Shown: one piece after another, positions 13,945 through 15,447 of the stretch
Position numbering within the stretch: position 1 is the stretch's first letter
Layout of the letters: each line of letters opens with the position of its first letter
DNA from: JALOOE01 sp964423545
GTDB taxonomy: Bacteria > Chloroflexota > Anaerolineae > CG2-30-64-16
DNA length: 15,447 nucleotides
Direction: 5' to 3'
Assembly (NCBI GenBank): GCA_964423545.1
Contig: CAYRFV010000121.1
Coordinates: forward strand, 1-15,447
Notes under the pieces: generated by a model
Told to the model about the DNA's origin: nothing
Databases searched by the model: none
The model's input: the letters and a program-made list of their open reading frames with translations, nothing else
Translations under genes and position numbers: made by a program

Positions 13945-15126
13945 ATGCAACGATTGACCGAAATCCAGGCGGCCATTCGCTCCGAGGGACTGGCCGGCTG
14001 GCTGCTCTACGAGTTCAGAGGCGCGAATCCCATCGCGCTCGATGTGCTGGGCATTCCGGTGACGCGCACCGGCAGTCGCCGATGGGCCTGCTTCATCCCG
14101 GCGCAGGGCGCGCCCCGTTGGCTTGTCCACGCCATCGAGCAGGGCGGCTGGCGTCCGGTTGCGCCCGATGCGCTGCCCTACGTTTCGTGGGCTGATTGGC
14201 GCGAGGGGCTGCGCACGATCCTGGCCGGCGCTCAGCGCGTCGCCATGGAGGTGTCGCCCGGTGGAGCCATCCCTTACGTCAGTCGGGTCGATGCCGGCAC
14301 GGTGGAGCTGGTGCGCAGCCTGGGTGTCGAGGTGCTGACATCGGCCGACCTGGTTCAGGTGGCCCAGGCAGTCTGGACGCCGGAGCAGCTGGCCAGTCAC
14401 CGCGTCGCCTGTGAGGCCTTGATCGCCGCGAAGGACGCCACCTTTGCCCACGTGCGGGAGCGGCTGGCGGCAGGGCTCGAGACGACCGAGGCGGGCGTGC
14501 AGGAGTTCATGATGCGGGAGTTTGCGCGCCACGGCCTGGAGACAGGCCATGCGCCGATCGTGGCCGTGAACGCGCACGCCGCCGATCCGCACTTTTTCCC
14601 GCGCCGCGATGCAGATACCCCTATCCGCCGCGGCGACTTCCTGCTCATAGACCTGTGGGCGCGCGAGCCGCGACCGGACGCCGTCTTCGGCGACATCACC
14701 TGGGTGGCCTATGCTGGCGAAGCGGCGCCGCCCCGCATCCGTTCAGTGTTCGAGGTGGTGCGCCAGGCGCGCGACGCTGCCGTCTCCTTCATGCATGAGC
14801 GGCTCCGGGCTGGCCAGCCGGTCCATGGCTACGAAGTGGACGACGTGTCGCGCTCAGTGATCGCGGCCGCCGGATTCGGGTCGCGCTTCATCCATCGCAC
14901 GGGGCACTCGATCGGCGTGAGTGGGCACGGCAACGGCGTCAACCTGGACAACCTGGAAACGCAGGACCGCCGGCGGCTGATTCCAGGGGTCGGCTTTTCG
15001 GTGGAGCCCGGCATCTACCTGGCGGAAGAGGGTTTCGGCGTGCGCTTGGAGATCAACTGCTACGTGACCGACAACGACGTCGAGGTGACGACGTTGCCGC
15101 TGCAGAACGAGATCGTCCTGATCTGA
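13945..15126 (+). CDS. M24 family metallopeptidase (Xaa-Pro aminopeptidase-like)
   Basis: A 393-residue two-domain peptidase: a creatinase-like N-terminal domain (about 1-145) and a pita-bread catalytic domain (about 150-390). All five dinuclear metal ligands are present: Asp236 (LIDLWA), Asp250 (GDITW), His321 (HRTGHSIG), Glu354 (VEPGIYL) and Glu369 (RLEINCYV). The segment GHGNGVNLDNLETQD supplies a further conserved His (328). Relatives are Xaa-Pro peptidases or prolidases acting on proline peptides in the cytoplasm; creatinase-type substrates cannot be excluded. The ATG at 13945 has GGAGGA four bases upstream. No signal peptide is seen. It follows the dismutase on the same strand, with no evident functional link. 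Confidence 0.94.
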   Translation: MQRLTEIQAAIRSEGLAGWLLYEFRGANPIALDVLGIPVTRTGSRRWACFIPAQGAPRWLVHAIEQGGWRPVAPDALPYVSWADWREGLRTILAGAQRVAMEVSPGGAIPYVSRVDAGTVELVRSLGVEVLTSADLVQVAQAVWTPEQLASHRVACEALIAAKDATFAHVRERLAAGLETTEAGVQEFMMREFARHGLETGHAPIVAVNAHAADPHFFPRRDADTPIRRGDFLLIDLWAREPRPDAVFGDITWVAYAGEAAPPRIRSVFEVVRQARDAAVSFMHERLRAGQPVHGYEVDDVSRSVIAAAGFGSRFIHRTGHSIGVSGHGNGVNLDNLETQDRRRLIPGVGFSVEPGIYLAEEGFGVRLEINCYVTDNDVEVTTLPLQNEIVLI

Positions 15127-15199
15127 GCTCGGAACCTCGCCCCTCCGTCGGGCGTCCTATCGACAGGATCGCCGGCCGTTCCCCGGAAGGAGACCTGTC

Positions 15200-15447
15200 A
15201 TGAGACGCCCGATTCTAGCCCGCTCGCGCATTCCCGCTTCTATCGTCGTCTGCCTCATCACCCTGGCCGTGTGGCTGGCCCTGGCCAGCCCAGCCGCTGC
15301 AGACGGCATCATCGTGCCGCAGCCCCCGCGGGATCGTCCGATCTCGTGGCGCGAGATCCCGTTGGCCGTCAAGCACCATCGGGTCGAAGTCAGCATCAAG
15401 GACCAGGTGGCGACCACCAGGATTGACCAGGCCTTCGAGAACCCCTA
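15200..15447 (+). CDS. N-terminal part of a secreted VIT-domain protein
   Basis: Eighty-two residues are visible before the window ends, with no stop. The ATG at 15200 has GGAAGGAG seven bases upstream. Residues 1-34 form a signal peptide: basic MRRPILARSR, a hydrophobic core ending LAVWLALA, and a likely cleavage after SPAAA. The mature part reaches HHRVEVSIKDQVATTRIDQAF, which matches the first strand of a VIT (vault/inter-alpha-trypsin) domain. Such proteins normally continue into a von Willebrand A domain and are exported or surface-bound, often with adhesion roles. The domain call rests on about 25 residues, so moderate confidence only. Confidence 0.75.
   Translation, partial: MRRPILARSRIPASIVVCLITLAVWLALASPAAADGIIVPQPPRDRPISWREIPLAVKHHRVEVSIKDQVATTRIDQAFENP

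Overview
The window is high-GC bacterial DNA. The Asp-box beta-propeller, the Gfo/Idh, ThuA and GH2 genes and the VIT-domain start suggest Chloroflexota (Anaerolineae or Caldilineae type). This is inference from gene style; there is no rRNA or marker gene to settle it. A run of 10 N inside a gene shows the sequence is a scaffolded draft, probably a metagenome bin.

Layout. (1) 1-240: the proline-rich C-terminus of a plus-strand protein cut by the window edge. (2) 409-11799: eight genes, all on the minus strand, apparently reading from a promoter near 11960. In transcription order they are a UroD-fold protein with an MtaA-type zinc motif, a Gfo/Idh oxidoreductase with a Cys cluster, a GH2 beta-mannosidase-like enzyme, ThuA, a second Gfo/Idh (ThuB-like placement), two ABC exporter half-transporters, and a third Gfo/Idh. 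Three junctions have 4-bp stop/start overlaps (10708-10711, 9542-9545, 3566-3569), so the genes are probably translated in coupled pairs. (3) 11975-12979: a divergent plus-strand Asp-box beta-propeller protein. (4) 13201-15126: plus-strand Fe-type superoxide dismutase and an M24 metallopeptidase. (5) From 15200: the start of a secreted VIT-domain protein cut by the window end.

How the genes may work together. Three sugar-type dehydrogenases, ThuA and a GH2 enzyme point to oxidation and cleavage of a mannoside or other beta-glycoside, possibly through keto-sugar intermediates. The MtaA-like protein adds a possible methyl-transfer step. The two ABC proteins carry complementary degenerate and intact ATPase motifs, as in TM287/288-type heterodimeric exporters. 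No sugar uptake transporter or regulator lies in the window. The pathway is a hypothesis; the gene families are well supported.

Points of note: a palindromic repeat of about 81 bp sits in frame inside the GH2 gene, directly beside an assembly gap filled with false poly-C/poly-G and flanked by a 29-bp duplicated end. The divergent promoter region has a symmetric -10 element readable on both strands. No tRNA, rRNA, CRISPR array or transposase was seen. No stretch over 300 bases lacks a gene. The 168-bp gap 241-408, between convergent genes, shows no clear terminator.
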